Of a DNA stretch of 15,556 nucleotides, positions 8,042-14,980 are shown piece by piece. The notes below the pieces were generated by a model, which saw only the letters and a program-made list of their open reading frames with translations, did not search any database and was not told the DNA's origin. Each line of letters starts with the position of its first letter. Within the stretch, counting starts at the first letter, position 1. The DNA comes from CAADGU01 sp964467705 (GTDB taxonomy: Bacteria; Chloroflexota; Anaerolineae; Promineifilales; Promineifilaceae). A program made the translations under genes and the position numbers. The stretch spans positions 1 through 15,556 of the forward strand of contig CAYXUZ010000149.1 of the NCBI GenBank assembly GCA_964467705.1. Reading direction: 5' to 3'.

Positions 8042-8066
8042 ATTGGAGATTTGGGTAATCTCCAAT
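8042..8066. repeat. Perfect 10-bp hairpin ATTGGAGATT/AATCTCCAAT between permease genes
   Basis: ATTGGAGATT (8042-8051) pairs perfectly with AATCTCCAAT (8057-8066) over a 5-base loop. A further CTCCAAT copy lies at 8073-8079, where its complement ATTGGAGAG encodes the last residues (IGE) of the upstream permease before the TAG. No T-tract follows. It probably is a spacer stem-loop within the operon mRNA rather than a full terminator. Confidence 0.65.
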
Positions 8067-8068
8067 CG

Positions 8069-8872
8069 CTACTCTCCAATCATTTTCCTTGCCTGATAAA
8101 AAATGCCGGCCCACAGCCCCACAATTGCCAGAGCGTACACGGCCGTCGGCCCGACCGCCCCCATGGCCAACACCACCAGTTCTTGTTCTAATCGGCTGCT
8201 GAGTAAGCCCATCCAGACCAGGCTGCTGTTGAACAGTTTGAAGATGATAACCAGCGCATAGGCGCTGGCTACGGCCATGGTCGCGGAGCGCACGGCCGTA
8301 GACAAAAACAGCCCCATGAACGCCGCAAACAAAATCTCCAGCCACGGCCGTGCCGCCGTAGCCATACTCACCAGCCCATCCCAGCCGTCCATTTGTCCAT
8401 CCATCAAACTCAACGAGCAAAACATGATCAAACCTTGAAACAGGCTCAACACAAACAGCAGTGGCCAGATGCGCAGCCGCGATAACGCCCCCAGCAGCTT
8501 TGCCAGCAGGATGGACATCATCGGCTGCGGCGTCACCAGCAAAATGTCCCATGTACCCTTGTCCCGTTCCAGGCTGATCATCGGCGCGGTCAGGGCCGGG
8601 GCCAGCAGTGAACCAAAAATCGTCACCATCGAAAGCAGCAAACCCGGCAAACATAATAAACACCAGACGGCAAACAGATCATCATTGTTCCCAAAAAAGG
8701 CGGGATTGCTAAAGCCGGTGCAAAACCCCAGGCTGATGCCGCCTAAAATCACAAAAGGAGAAAAGCGGAGCAGGTTATCATAAAAAGGGTTGGGTTTGCC
8801 CCACTGCCCCTTTTCCCGCAAATAGACAGGATTGTCTGATAAGTCCCTGTACCAGCGCCACCAACCTTTCAA
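8069..8872 (-). CDS. ABC-2 type transporter permease (second subunit, TTG start)
   Basis: 267 residues from a TTG at 8870-8872, preceded by AGGTGG (8877-8882 on the minus strand) four bases away; no in-frame ATG lies near the conserved N-terminus, so TTG is the likely start. The N-terminus NPVYLREKGQWGKPNPF resembles the NP-v-RE-R segment that opens many ABC-2 subunits. ISLERDKGTWDILLVTPQP (about 99-117) is the classic cytoplasmic loop of this permease class. About six hydrophobic segments follow a normal ABC-2 topology, ending in ALAIVGLWAGIFYQARKMIGE. It lies 77 bases from the ATPase stop and 39 bases before the other permease. Octamers at 8139 and 8292 read Thr-Ala-Val and the one at 8344 reads Arg-Pro. 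Confidence 0.85.
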   Translation of the reverse strand: MKGWWRWYRDLSDNPVYLREKGQWGKPNPFYDNLLRFSPFVILGGISLGFCTGFSNPAFFGNNDDLFAVWCLLCLPGLLLSMVTIFGSLLAPALTAPMISLERDKGTWDILLVTPQPMMSILLAKLLGALSRLRIWPLLFVLSLFQGLIMFCSLSLMDGQMDGWDGLVSMATAARPWLEILFAAFMGLFLSTAVRSATMAVASAYALVIIFKLFNSSLVWMGLLSSRLEQELVVLAMGAVGPTAVYALAIVGLWAGIFYQARKMIGE

Positions 8873-8893
8873 TACGCCACCTGATCAGGAAGA

Positions 8894-8949
8894 GAGATTG
8901 AGAGACTGGGAGATTGAGAGACTGGACAATCTCCCAGTCTCTCAATCTC
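8894..8949. repeat. Perfect 23-bp inverted repeat with 10-base loop in the ABC operon spacer
   Basis: Positions 8894-8916 pair without mismatch with 8927-8949. The arm is built from GAGATTG and AGAGACTGG units, so it is itself a short tandem array (GAGATTGAGAGACTGG occurs once whole, then starts again). The right arm abuts the TAG stop of the ABC ATPase gene (8950-8952). There is no T-run, so it may stabilise or process the mRNA, or be a mobile spacer element; which one is open. Confidence 0.8.
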
Positions 8950-9903
8950 CTAATTCACAATTCCCTGTGTCACCTGTAAAAATACATCTTCCAGATCGCC
9001 CGTTTCTTCGTGAAAGGCGACTACCCGAATGCCCTGGTTAATCATCTGCGCCAGCAGGTCGCTCAGGCTCTCATCATTGCCGCCAAAGTCAAACTGCACT
9101 GTATCATGCGGCAAGTCGGCTTCGCTGGGTGGAGTGATGCCGTGTACGGCCGTGTGCTGCAACAAAAATTCCTGCATTGGCCCCAAATCACTCAATACCT
9201 TCACCTGAATCAGGCGGTGGGCGCGCAACTGTTTTTTCATCTCCTCCATATCGCCGTGTGCAATCAGGTTGCCTGCCTCCAAAATGGCAATCTCCGTACA
9301 AATGTCCGCCACTTCGGAAAGAATGTGGGAGGAAAAAAAGATGGTTTTGCCCATATTTTTCAGTTCGCGCAGTAGTTCACGGATTTCAATACGGGCGCGG
9401 GGGTCCAGCCCACTGGCCGGTTCATCCAGGATGAGTACCTGCGGATCATGCGCCAGGGTGCGCGCCAGGCAAAGCCGCTGTTTCATGCCCCGGCTCAGCG
9501 TTTCCACATAGGCGTCTTTTTTGTGGTTCAGGTCTACCAGGGTGAGCAGATCATCAATCATGCCCACGCGGGCGTTCTTGGGCACGTCGTAACAGGCAGC
9601 AAAAAAATCGAGATATTCCCACACCTTCATATCGTCATACACACCGAAAAAGTCGGGCATATAGCCGATGGCCTGGCGCACGCCACGTGGATCGTCGGCA
9701 ACGGAGTGCCCGGCCACCCAGGCTTTGCCACTGGTGGGTTTGAGCAGGGTAGTGAGGATGCGCATGGTGGTGGTTTTGCCTGCGCCGTTTGGCCCGATGA
9801 AACCAAACACCGCGCCTTCTTCAATGTTTAGCGTGAGGTCGTTGAGAGCGGTTAGCCCACCGTATTTCTTAGTAAGTCCTTGAATTTCGATGATGGTGGT
9901 CAT
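8950..9903 (-). CDS. ABC transporter ATP-binding protein (ABC-2/NatA-CcmA type)
   Basis: 317 residues from the ATG at 9901-9903 (MTTIIEIQGLTKKYGG). An in-frame TTG 27 bases upstream adds an untypical MPKRFTFLL and falls in an inverted repeat, so it is rejected. Walker A GPNGAGKT lies at 37-44; GYMPDFFGVYDDMKVWEYL holds the Q-loop position; the signature LSRGMKQRL is near 135-143; Walker B VLILDEPASGLDP near 154-166; the H-loop FFSSHILSE near 188-196. A C-terminal domain of about 100 residues (HRLIQVKVLSDL to EDVFLQVTQG) is as in exporters of the gliding/NatA kind. It energises the two permeases encoded just downstream. No strong Shine-Dalgarno is visible. Confidence 0.95.
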   Translation of the reverse strand: MTTIIEIQGLTKKYGGLTALNDLTLNIEEGAVFGFIGPNGAGKTTTMRILTTLLKPTSGKAWVAGHSVADDPRGVRQAIGYMPDFFGVYDDMKVWEYLDFFAACYDVPKNARVGMIDDLLTLVDLNHKKDAYVETLSRGMKQRLCLARTLAHDPQVLILDEPASGLDPRARIEIRELLRELKNMGKTIFFSSHILSEVADICTEIAILEAGNLIAHGDMEEMKKQLRAHRLIQVKVLSDLGPMQEFLLQHTAVHGITPPSEADLPHDTVQFDFGGNDESLSDLLAQMINQGIRVVAFHEETGDLEDVFLQVTQGIVN

Positions 9904-9913
9904 AAGCAAAAAG

Positions 9914-9940
9914 GTAAAACGTTTTGGCAAATCGTTTTAC
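9914..9940 (-). promoter_or_regulatory. Short inverted repeat GTAAAACG/CGTTTTAC upstream of the ABC ATPase gene
   Basis: GTAAAACG (9914-9921) pairs perfectly with CGTTTTAC (9933-9940) across 11 bases, in the 41-base gap between the large exported-protein gene and the ATPase gene. On the minus strand it is followed by CTTTTTG, so it could be a weak attenuating terminator or a binding site. AT-rich symmetry of this size can also be chance. Confidence 0.35.
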
Positions 9941-9944
9941 TGAA

Positions 9945-12353
9945 TTATTCTCCATTCACAGTAAGTAAGGGGTATACGGCCGTCAACACCTGATAGTTTG
10001 AACCGCTGTTAAACACATGAATACGTACCGCGTTGGCCGGGCCAACGTAAGGGGCGGGGTTGGGTACGGGTGTGCGTCCCCAATCCACAGATTCCATCGA
10101 ATCCCATGCCTCAGTCTGCCAATTCCACAGAAAGACCGGTGGCATGACCGAACTGGAATAGCTCTCTTTTTCTAACAGGAGAGTTAGCCCTGTGACAGGG
10201 GTCTGCTGAAATTCTGGCACGGGGGTGTATTCAAACATAGCCACACTACCGTTTAATTCCAGGTGATCAGGCGACCCACCGCTGATGGTGCTATCTGGCA
10301 GTAGTTTCCATTCCAGTAGCAGTGCAGGCAGAACAAACTCCTCATTTGAGGAAGTGCCGCCGGTTAGGTTTTGGCTGATCGGTATTTCAACGAAGTGGAG
10401 GGTTACGGCCGTTTGCTGCGGGGTACCCTGGCTCAAAGCAATATCTATAGGGGCTGTTTCTGTCCAGCCAATTAGCACCGCGCTGTCGCGGGACAAATTC
10501 AACACCGAACCGCTGCCAAACCCTTCCCCTTCAAGAGACTGCAAAAACTGAAAACGTGGGTAAAGTTTGGCGCTGTTGTAATAATCATAACCCAACAAGG
10601 TGTTGACATGGTTAGTTAATGGCCCGTTGTAACCAAAACTTGAAGCAGAGCTACCACTGCTGACGATCTCATTGATACTTTCTGTCTCTCCAGGCTCCAG
10701 GTCATTTAGAGGCACGGCCGTGTTGCCAAACAAGACAACCGCATCTTCCAACGTTTGATCACTGTTGTTTTGTACGGTCACTTCCAGCCGCACGGCCGAA
10801 GCGCCCTGCCGGGCAAGCATCCCTTCCCCTGATAAGGCCAGGGGTGGTCGGTTGGTCTGGGCGCTAAATGTTTCCACATCACTCACATCCACCCGCACCC
10901 CATCAATGAAATGTTCATTGCTGTAGGTAATAGATTCCGCATTTTGACCATTACCAAAGCTGCCAAAAATCTCATCAAACGGCCGTGCCAGCGTGTCTGC
11001 CGGAAAAATCACATCATACGTGCTGCGGCGGGGCGAATAGAGACCAACCAGACTGTAAACTTGCGCCTGATCGCTGCCCGTCTGGCTGTAGGCCACTGCC
11101 ATCTGGTTGATAATGGCGTCATTGCCGCGCAGTTGGAAGCCGGTGAAGTAGGTGACGGCCGTAAAGCCCAAAATGAGCGATGGCAGCGTTACCCAGGCCA
11201 GTTCCAGCCGGTTACGCCGCTTCAAAATCAGGTAATTGGCCGGGCCAACCACCACAATATAAACCAACAAAAACAACGCCAGTTCCCACACCGACGGCAA
11301 ATTCAAATTGGGCAAGCTGGTGACAGCACTCTGGGCAGCATACCCCTCATACGGGGCGGCGCCCCACAGCGTCAGCGGCGGAACACGATCACCAACCGCA
11401 GCAAAGACAGTCTCTACCCCATCCCAATCGAGTAAGGGGGCAAAACGCGGATCCAGCGCCAAAAAGTACACAGCCCCACGGCCATGAGGCGCTACTGCCA
11501 GCAATGGTAAACCATCCTCGTGGAATAGCATCTCCCCTCGCGCCAGACTGCCGGTTGTTACCACATAGGGGCCAGGATCACGGAAGGCAAACCCTACCTC
11601 CGCCGCAAAACCAGGTAAATCTGCTACCGTTTCACTGCCGGAGAGGGTGACGGGCAACCAATCGGCCAGGGGCACGGCCGTTTTCTGCCAGCTTGCCCCG
11701 CCCGTCACCACCAACTGCCCACCGGTACTTACCCACGATTGCAGTGCCGCTAACTGTTCGGCCGTGAACTGAGTGGTGTCTGTATCATTCAAAATGAGCA
11801 CATCCAGCGCATTCCAGGCTACCGAGACAGCCGGTAAATCGGCCAGGGCGAGGTAAGCTACCGCCGCATCAGCCCGGCTGCCCGGCACATTTTCCAAAAA
11901 ATCAAATTCGCCGGGGTCCGGGCTGACAACCCCGTAAAACAGATCCTCAGCACGCACGCGGACAAGTTGTCGGGTGCGAGTAGTCGCTACAACCTCACCA
12001 TTTGCATCCGCCAACTGCACCAACACCGACGTCGCCGGGCCAGGGAGTTGGATATAAAGTGTTACTCGTTTATCGGATTGGGTGGGCAGGCTGATGGGAG
12101 CACGATACAGCAACTCATTTTCAGGATTAGTGCCGGGATATACACGCACTTCGCCATCAATCGGGGGGCCACTATTGGCTACGCTCACCTGCACCGGCAA
12201 CCAATATTCACCTTTATACAGGCCATCAAATCCGGCCTGTGCCGTTAATGTCAATCCGGTTGCCTCATCTTGCGCCTGGGCTGGGTACACCAGCAAGAAC
12301 AAAGGCAAAATGATGAGCCAGGGGAGCTTGAGTTGCGCGGGGCGCATGATCAT
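9945..12353 (-). CDS. Large exported membrane protein with GATase-like domain, GldG-like partner of the ABC module
   Basis: 802 residues from the ATG at 12353; the ATG at 12347 is an equal alternative. Starts further upstream would add a tail without signal-peptide character and reach into the DUF503 gene. Residues 1-28 form a signal peptide (LPWLIILPLFLLVY, cleavage after AQA). Residues about 30-125 look like an Ig-type beta domain. Residues about 136-311 (DLFYGVVSPDP, VLILNDTDTTQFT, LQSWVSTGGQLVVTGG, GRGAVYFLALDPRF) follow the glutamine-amidotransferase-like fold found in GldG/ABC_transp_aux proteins, without a visible catalytic Cys-His pair. Two membrane segments (about 355-378 and 383-403) flank a basic LKRRNRLE loop. 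The remaining 400 residues are beta-rich and outside, including a VQNNSDQTLEDAVVLF segment near 525. It lies 41 bases before the ABC ATPase. I infer it is the extracytoplasmic partner of that transporter. Confidence 0.8.
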   Translation of the reverse strand: MIMRPAQLKLPWLIILPLFLLVYPAQAQDEATGLTLTAQAGFDGLYKGEYWLPVQVSVANSGPPIDGEVRVYPGTNPENELLYRAPISLPTQSDKRVTLYIQLPGPATSVLVQLADANGEVVATTRTRQLVRVRAEDLFYGVVSPDPGEFDFLENVPGSRADAAVAYLALADLPAVSVAWNALDVLILNDTDTTQFTAEQLAALQSWVSTGGQLVVTGGASWQKTAVPLADWLPVTLSGSETVADLPGFAAEVGFAFRDPGPYVVTTGSLARGEMLFHEDGLPLLAVAPHGRGAVYFLALDPRFAPLLDWDGVETVFAAVGDRVPPLTLWGAAPYEGYAAQSAVTSLPNLNLPSVWELALFLLVYIVVVGPANYLILKRRNRLELAWVTLPSLILGFTAVTYFTGFQLRGNDAIINQMAVAYSQTGSDQAQVYSLVGLYSPRRSTYDVIFPADTLARPFDEIFGSFGNGQNAESITYSNEHFIDGVRVDVSDVETFSAQTNRPPLALSGEGMLARQGASAVRLEVTVQNNSDQTLEDAVVLFGNTAVPLNDLEPGETESINEIVSSGSSASSFGYNGPLTNHVNTLLGYDYYNSAKLYPRFQFLQSLEGEGFGSGSVLNLSRDSAVLIGWTETAPIDIALSQGTPQQTAVTLHFVEIPISQNLTGGTSSNEEFVLPALLLEWKLLPDSTISGGSPDHLELNGSVAMFEYTPVPEFQQTPVTGLTLLLEKESYSSSVMPPVFLWNWQTEAWDSMESVDWGRTPVPNPAPYVGPANAVRIHVFNSGSNYQVLTAVYPLLTVNGE

Positions 12354-12390
12354 GCCTGGTATACGCGCCAATATGTGGATTTGTTCTATG

Positions 12391-12675
12391 TTAAAGCAGT
12401 TCAATTTCATAATCACGAATGGGCACGTCCGGGCGCGCCTGCTCAATCCAGGCAACGGCTTTTTCCAGCAAGCCGTGTAAGTAAGAAGCGTCTGTACCCA
12501 CGGTAACGACTCCTAGCACGGCCGTTTGCCACACATCCTGCGCCTCCACCTCGGCCACTGCCACATTAAAATGGTGAGGCAGCCGCGCCAGGATCGATTT
12601 GACGATCTGTCGCTTTTCCTTCAAAGACCTAACACCATCTAACTCAAGTTTAATGACACAGGTAGCAACTAACAT
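12391..12675 (-). CDS. DUF503 domain protein (YlxP-like)
   Basis: 94 residues from the ATG at 12673-12675 (MLVATCVIKLELDGVRSLKEKR). An ATG 24 bases upstream would add MLTLTIPP, which is not part of the family, so the shorter form is preferred; neither has a Shine-Dalgarno. The whole protein matches DUF503: SLKEKRQIVKSILARL, HHFNVAVAEVEAQDVWQTAVLGVVTVG, and the end DYEIELL. The family is small, cytoplasmic and of unknown function, and usually lies in the nusA-infB-rbfA neighbourhood. Here it lies between two envelope-protein genes, 37 bases before the next start and 51 bases after the previous stop, which is an unusual setting. One octamer at 12518 reads Thr-Ala-Val. Confidence 0.9.
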   Translation of the reverse strand: MLVATCVIKLELDGVRSLKEKRQIVKSILARLPHHFNVAVAEVEAQDVWQTAVLGVVTVGTDASYLHGLLEKAVAWIEQARPDVPIRDYEIELL

Positions 12676-12726
12676 GGGGGGTATTGTAAGGGTCAACATA
12701 TTCGGGTGTCAAAGTGAAGAGACCGA

Positions 12727-14070
12727 TCACTCTTCTATTTGACGCACAGGTATCTGGCGGGGTTCGCAAGCAGGCATATTATTTTCATCTGGTATATCCA
12801 CCAAGACAGCCGCCGGGTCTACGCGAGCATTAAACTGCGATACTTCCACATCTTCGTGGATGAGACCAGCCCACACCGGTTGGGGATTGCGCTCACCAAA
12901 AACGTTGGTCAGACGAATGCCGCCGGTTACAACAGCGCGGTCGCCGGGCATTAAATAATACTGCCCATCAATTTCTGTTAAATCTTCCGGGCTGCCCACT
13001 GCCCAGCGGTAAGGATAGTTGGTAATCTCGTTTTCAAAACCAATGCCTACCCGAAACGCGCCCGATTCGGTAAACCAGCCCAGAGTGTTGTAGTTCCAGT
13101 CGGAATCATAGACAGTTCCGGGTGGTGGGCCGCTGGTGCGAATGGGAGTCGTGCCATAATTTTCTACCGTGAGAGTGAAATGAAGGGTGTCGCAAACGGC
13201 AACGGCCGTGACATCCCATTGCACAGTCTCTCCCGTCGGTGGTGGGAAAATATGGGCACGGGGCACCCCACCATACGCCATTGTCAACTCATCCTCCACC
13301 CGTACTACCTGCCCCTCTTCATCACGGGCAATGGCCACAACGGGATATGTGCCATCCGGCGGCGGCGTAGCCCCTTCATCTACACCTCCGGCATAGTCGT
13401 AATAATGCCAGCCAGCCGAGCCGGCTGGTATATCTTGCTCGAACTCCAAAATGGGCTGCTCTGCGCCGTCTGGCAGCATTAGAAACACACGCAGATCCGC
13501 TACATCCTTGGGCAAATAGAGTTGAATTTGAACCCGATCACTGATCCCATCCCGGTTGGGAGTGAAGAAATCAGGCTCCGCATCAAAATCACGCATATCG
13601 GGCAGTTCGGGGTCGGCATCACGGATGGTAATTTGCCCCTGCTGTCGTTCAATGACGCCCTGATCATCAGTGGCTTCTATCGTCCAGGTGTACAGACCAT
13701 CGGGCAGCAAGCGGCTAAGTATCTGTCCCTGCACCTGATCATCAGCCTGCGAAAAGCCATCCACCACACCGCTGAAAGCCACGCGATAATCTCCCGCGCC
13801 ACGAGGTTTTTCCTGACGAAAATAGAAGCGGTCGCCAGCCTCATTTTCAAAGTAAATAGAAACACGGCCGTTACGCGATAACTGATAGCTCATAGTGGTC
13901 ACATCATCCACCCCATCGGCGTTGGGGCTGATTTCAGTCGCCTGCATCGTTACATTTCGCAAGAGACTGCCATCTCCACGCACCATACGCCAACCAATAG
14001 CAACGGCCAATAAAACAAGTATCAAGGCTAATGCACCTACAATTAATGGTGTCCGTTTCTGCTCTAACAT
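12727..14070 (-). CDS. Membrane-anchored extracytoplasmic protein with FlgD-like Ig domains
   Basis: 447 residues. An N-terminal membrane anchor (about 8-28, LIVGALALILVLLAVAIGW) has a basic start (EQKR) and no clear cleavage site. Outside it, two similar blocks begin with SPNADGVDD (48-56) and TPNRDGISD (about 169-177), each followed by alternating beta-strands. This is the pattern of FlgD-like Ig domains and of the SPNGDGxND motif seen in surface proteins; the acidic residues may bind calcium (inference). Block one ends with LPDGLYTWTIEATDDQG and block two with PPDGTYPVVAIARDEEG, both the usual strand before the domain end. The C-terminal 170 residues hold a further Ig-like domain (LHFTLTVENYGTTPIRTSG). 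It heads the minus-strand run. The start has no clear ribosome site and no convincing promoter is seen in 14071-14190. Confidence 0.8.
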   Translation of the reverse strand: MLEQKRTPLIVGALALILVLLAVAIGWRMVRGDGSLLRNVTMQATEISPNADGVDDVTTMSYQLSRNGRVSIYFENEAGDRFYFRQEKPRGAGDYRVAFSGVVDGFSQADDQVQGQILSRLLPDGLYTWTIEATDDQGVIERQQGQITIRDADPELPDMRDFDAEPDFFTPNRDGISDRVQIQLYLPKDVADLRVFLMLPDGAEQPILEFEQDIPAGSAGWHYYDYAGGVDEGATPPPDGTYPVVAIARDEEGQVVRVEDELTMAYGGVPRAHIFPPPTGETVQWDVTAVAVCDTLHFTLTVENYGTTPIRTSGPPPGTVYDSDWNYNTLGWFTESGAFRVGIGFENEITNYPYRWAVGSPEDLTEIDGQYYLMPGDRAVVTGGIRLTNVFGERNPQPVWAGLIHEDVEVSQFNARVDPAAVLVDIPDENNMPACEPRQIPVRQIEE

Positions 14071-14171
14071 AGGCGCAAGTGTATCAAACGGGTATTGAGT
14101 GGGCGAGAGTAATCAAACTACGTTCAGGCAACGGGCAAATGACGAGAGGCAATAAGGACTATTTTCAGGTC

Positions 14172-14199
14172 TTAACATAAATGTAAAAATATGTATAAT
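14172..14199 (+). promoter_or_regulatory. Sigma-70-type promoter for the SdrD-B surface protein gene
   Basis: TTAACA (14172-14177) and a perfect TATAAT (14194-14199) stand 16 bases apart in an AT-rich stretch of the 214-base gap between divergent genes at 14070 and 14285. Transcription would start near 14206, leaving a leader of about 80 bases. The rest of this gap shows no other gene or structure that I can support. Confidence 0.65.
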
Positions 14200-14273
14200 A
14201 TGAGCGTACTTTGCATAATGTTGTTGTATTTGAACTGTCTACTGTGGGTAAACGGGCCGGCAGTTGATAAATC

Positions 14274-14279
14274 GGGAGG
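14274..14279 (+). promoter_or_regulatory. Shine-Dalgarno GGGAGG choosing the start at 14285
   Basis: GGGAGG lies 5 bases before the ATG at 14285 and only 2 bases before the ATG at 14282. The spacing favours 14285. It also excludes an in-frame TTG at 14264, which lies upstream of the ribosome site. Confidence 0.7.
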
Positions 14280-14284
14280 CTATG

Positions 14285-14938
14285 ATGAAAACAAAAACAT
14301 CAATCGCAGGATTACTGGCACTGTTGGGGTGGCTATTGATAACGGGCGTGATTTGGGCACAAACACCACGTCCCACGCCAACCAATGTGGCCCCCCCAGG
14401 TGGTGGTGGCGCAGAACAGGTTGATGACCAGCGCGGTTCCATTTCAGGGTTTGTGTATGAAGATGTAAATGGCGACGGCCGTTGTGTCAACACCGGCGTC
14501 GCGGGCGAAAACCCTGTCCGGGGTATTGATGTTCGTTTTGTCAGCAGCGACCGCGAAACGGTGATCACCCAATACTCCGGCGAAAAGGGCGACTTTGGAC
14601 TTTATGCGGCCGGGCAAAGCTATTGGGAAGTAACCGTACTGCCCGGCTCAGGTTGGACAGTGACCACAGAAAGCACCATCTTTGTTCCCGTATACTCGGA
14701 AAGTCCCAACCATGCCAATATCAATTTTTGCCTCACCAGGGGTACCAACGCCGTAATTCGGCTCCCAGGCGCTGGGGGTACGGTCTTGCTGCCGGAATCT
14801 GGCGCAAGTTATGCCGAACGGCAGGCAGCCAATCCGTCAGATTTGATATGGGTGGGGATACTGCTGCTCACAGCCGTGACCGGACTCATCCTCATCGTTA
14901 CTGGCTTGTACCTGCAATGGCAGCGACGAAAAGCATGA
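14285..14938 (+). CDS. Secreted SdrD-B-like surface protein with C-terminal LPESG anchor
   Basis: 217 residues. A signal peptide (MKTKTSIAGLLALLGWLLITGVIWA, cleavage after Ala25) is followed by a Pro/Gly-rich linker (26-45). Residues about 51-155 form one SdrD-B/Cna-B-like beta domain: GSISGFVYEDVNGDGRCVN, GIDVRFVSS, GDFGLYAAGQSYWEVTVLPGSGW. The VNGDG loop is the usual calcium-binding position. The tail has RLPGAGG (159-165), LPESG (169-173), a membrane segment (about 187-210) and the basic end QWQRRKA, the tripartite layout of an LPxTG-type sorting signal, although the motif is LPESG and the gap to the membrane is longer than usual (about 13 residues). No sortase is in the window, so covalent anchoring is inference; a plain membrane anchor is possible. 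It is the only plus-strand gene and has its own promoter and terminator. The octamer at 14475 reads Gly-Arg. Confidence 0.85.
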   Translation: MKTKTSIAGLLALLGWLLITGVIWAQTPRPTPTNVAPPGGGGAEQVDDQRGSISGFVYEDVNGDGRCVNTGVAGENPVRGIDVRFVSSDRETVITQYSGEKGDFGLYAAGQSYWEVTVLPGSGWTVTTESTIFVPVYSESPNHANINFCLTRGTNAVIRLPGAGGTVLLPESGASYAERQAANPSDLIWVGILLLTAVTGLILIVTGLYLQWQRRKA

Positions 14939-14949
14939 AGTTGACAGCA

Positions 14950-14980
14950 AAAAGACCTCTGGCCAGGCCAGAGGTCTTTT
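14950..14980. terminator. Bidirectional terminator between convergent genes
   Basis: AAAAGACCTCTGGCC (14950-14964) pairs with GGCCAGAGGTCTTTT (14966-14980), perfect over 15 pairs around a single central base; the closing pairs must open to make a loop. T-runs flank the GC stem on both strands. It follows the plus-strand surface protein gene by 11 bases and overlaps the TAA of the minus-strand gene at 14979, so it serves both. Confidence 0.9.

Noticed and set aside
8022..8663. A 213-codon open frame on the minus strand in another frame of the permease gene
   Set aside because: The other frame of this stretch encodes a complete ABC-2 permease with signature loop and membrane segments; this one is Gly/Ala-rich without any motif and is a shadow.
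8880..8889. 10-base palindrome CCTGATCAGG
   Set aside because: It overlaps the ribosome site of the permease starting at 8872 and is single-copy here; a chance palindrome is as likely as an operator.
10911..11435. A 174-codon open frame on the plus strand
   Set aside because: Opposite the membrane segments of the 802-residue exported protein, with no recognisable domain or start signal.
12716..12735. GAAGAG/CTCTTC hairpin near the end of the Ig-domain protein gene
   Set aside because: Only 6 pairs with an 8-base loop overlapping the stop codon and no T-run; too weak to call a terminator.
14264..14284. In-frame TTG at 14264 as start of the surface protein
   Set aside because: It lies upstream of the GGGAGG ribosome site and would add residues before a complete signal peptide.
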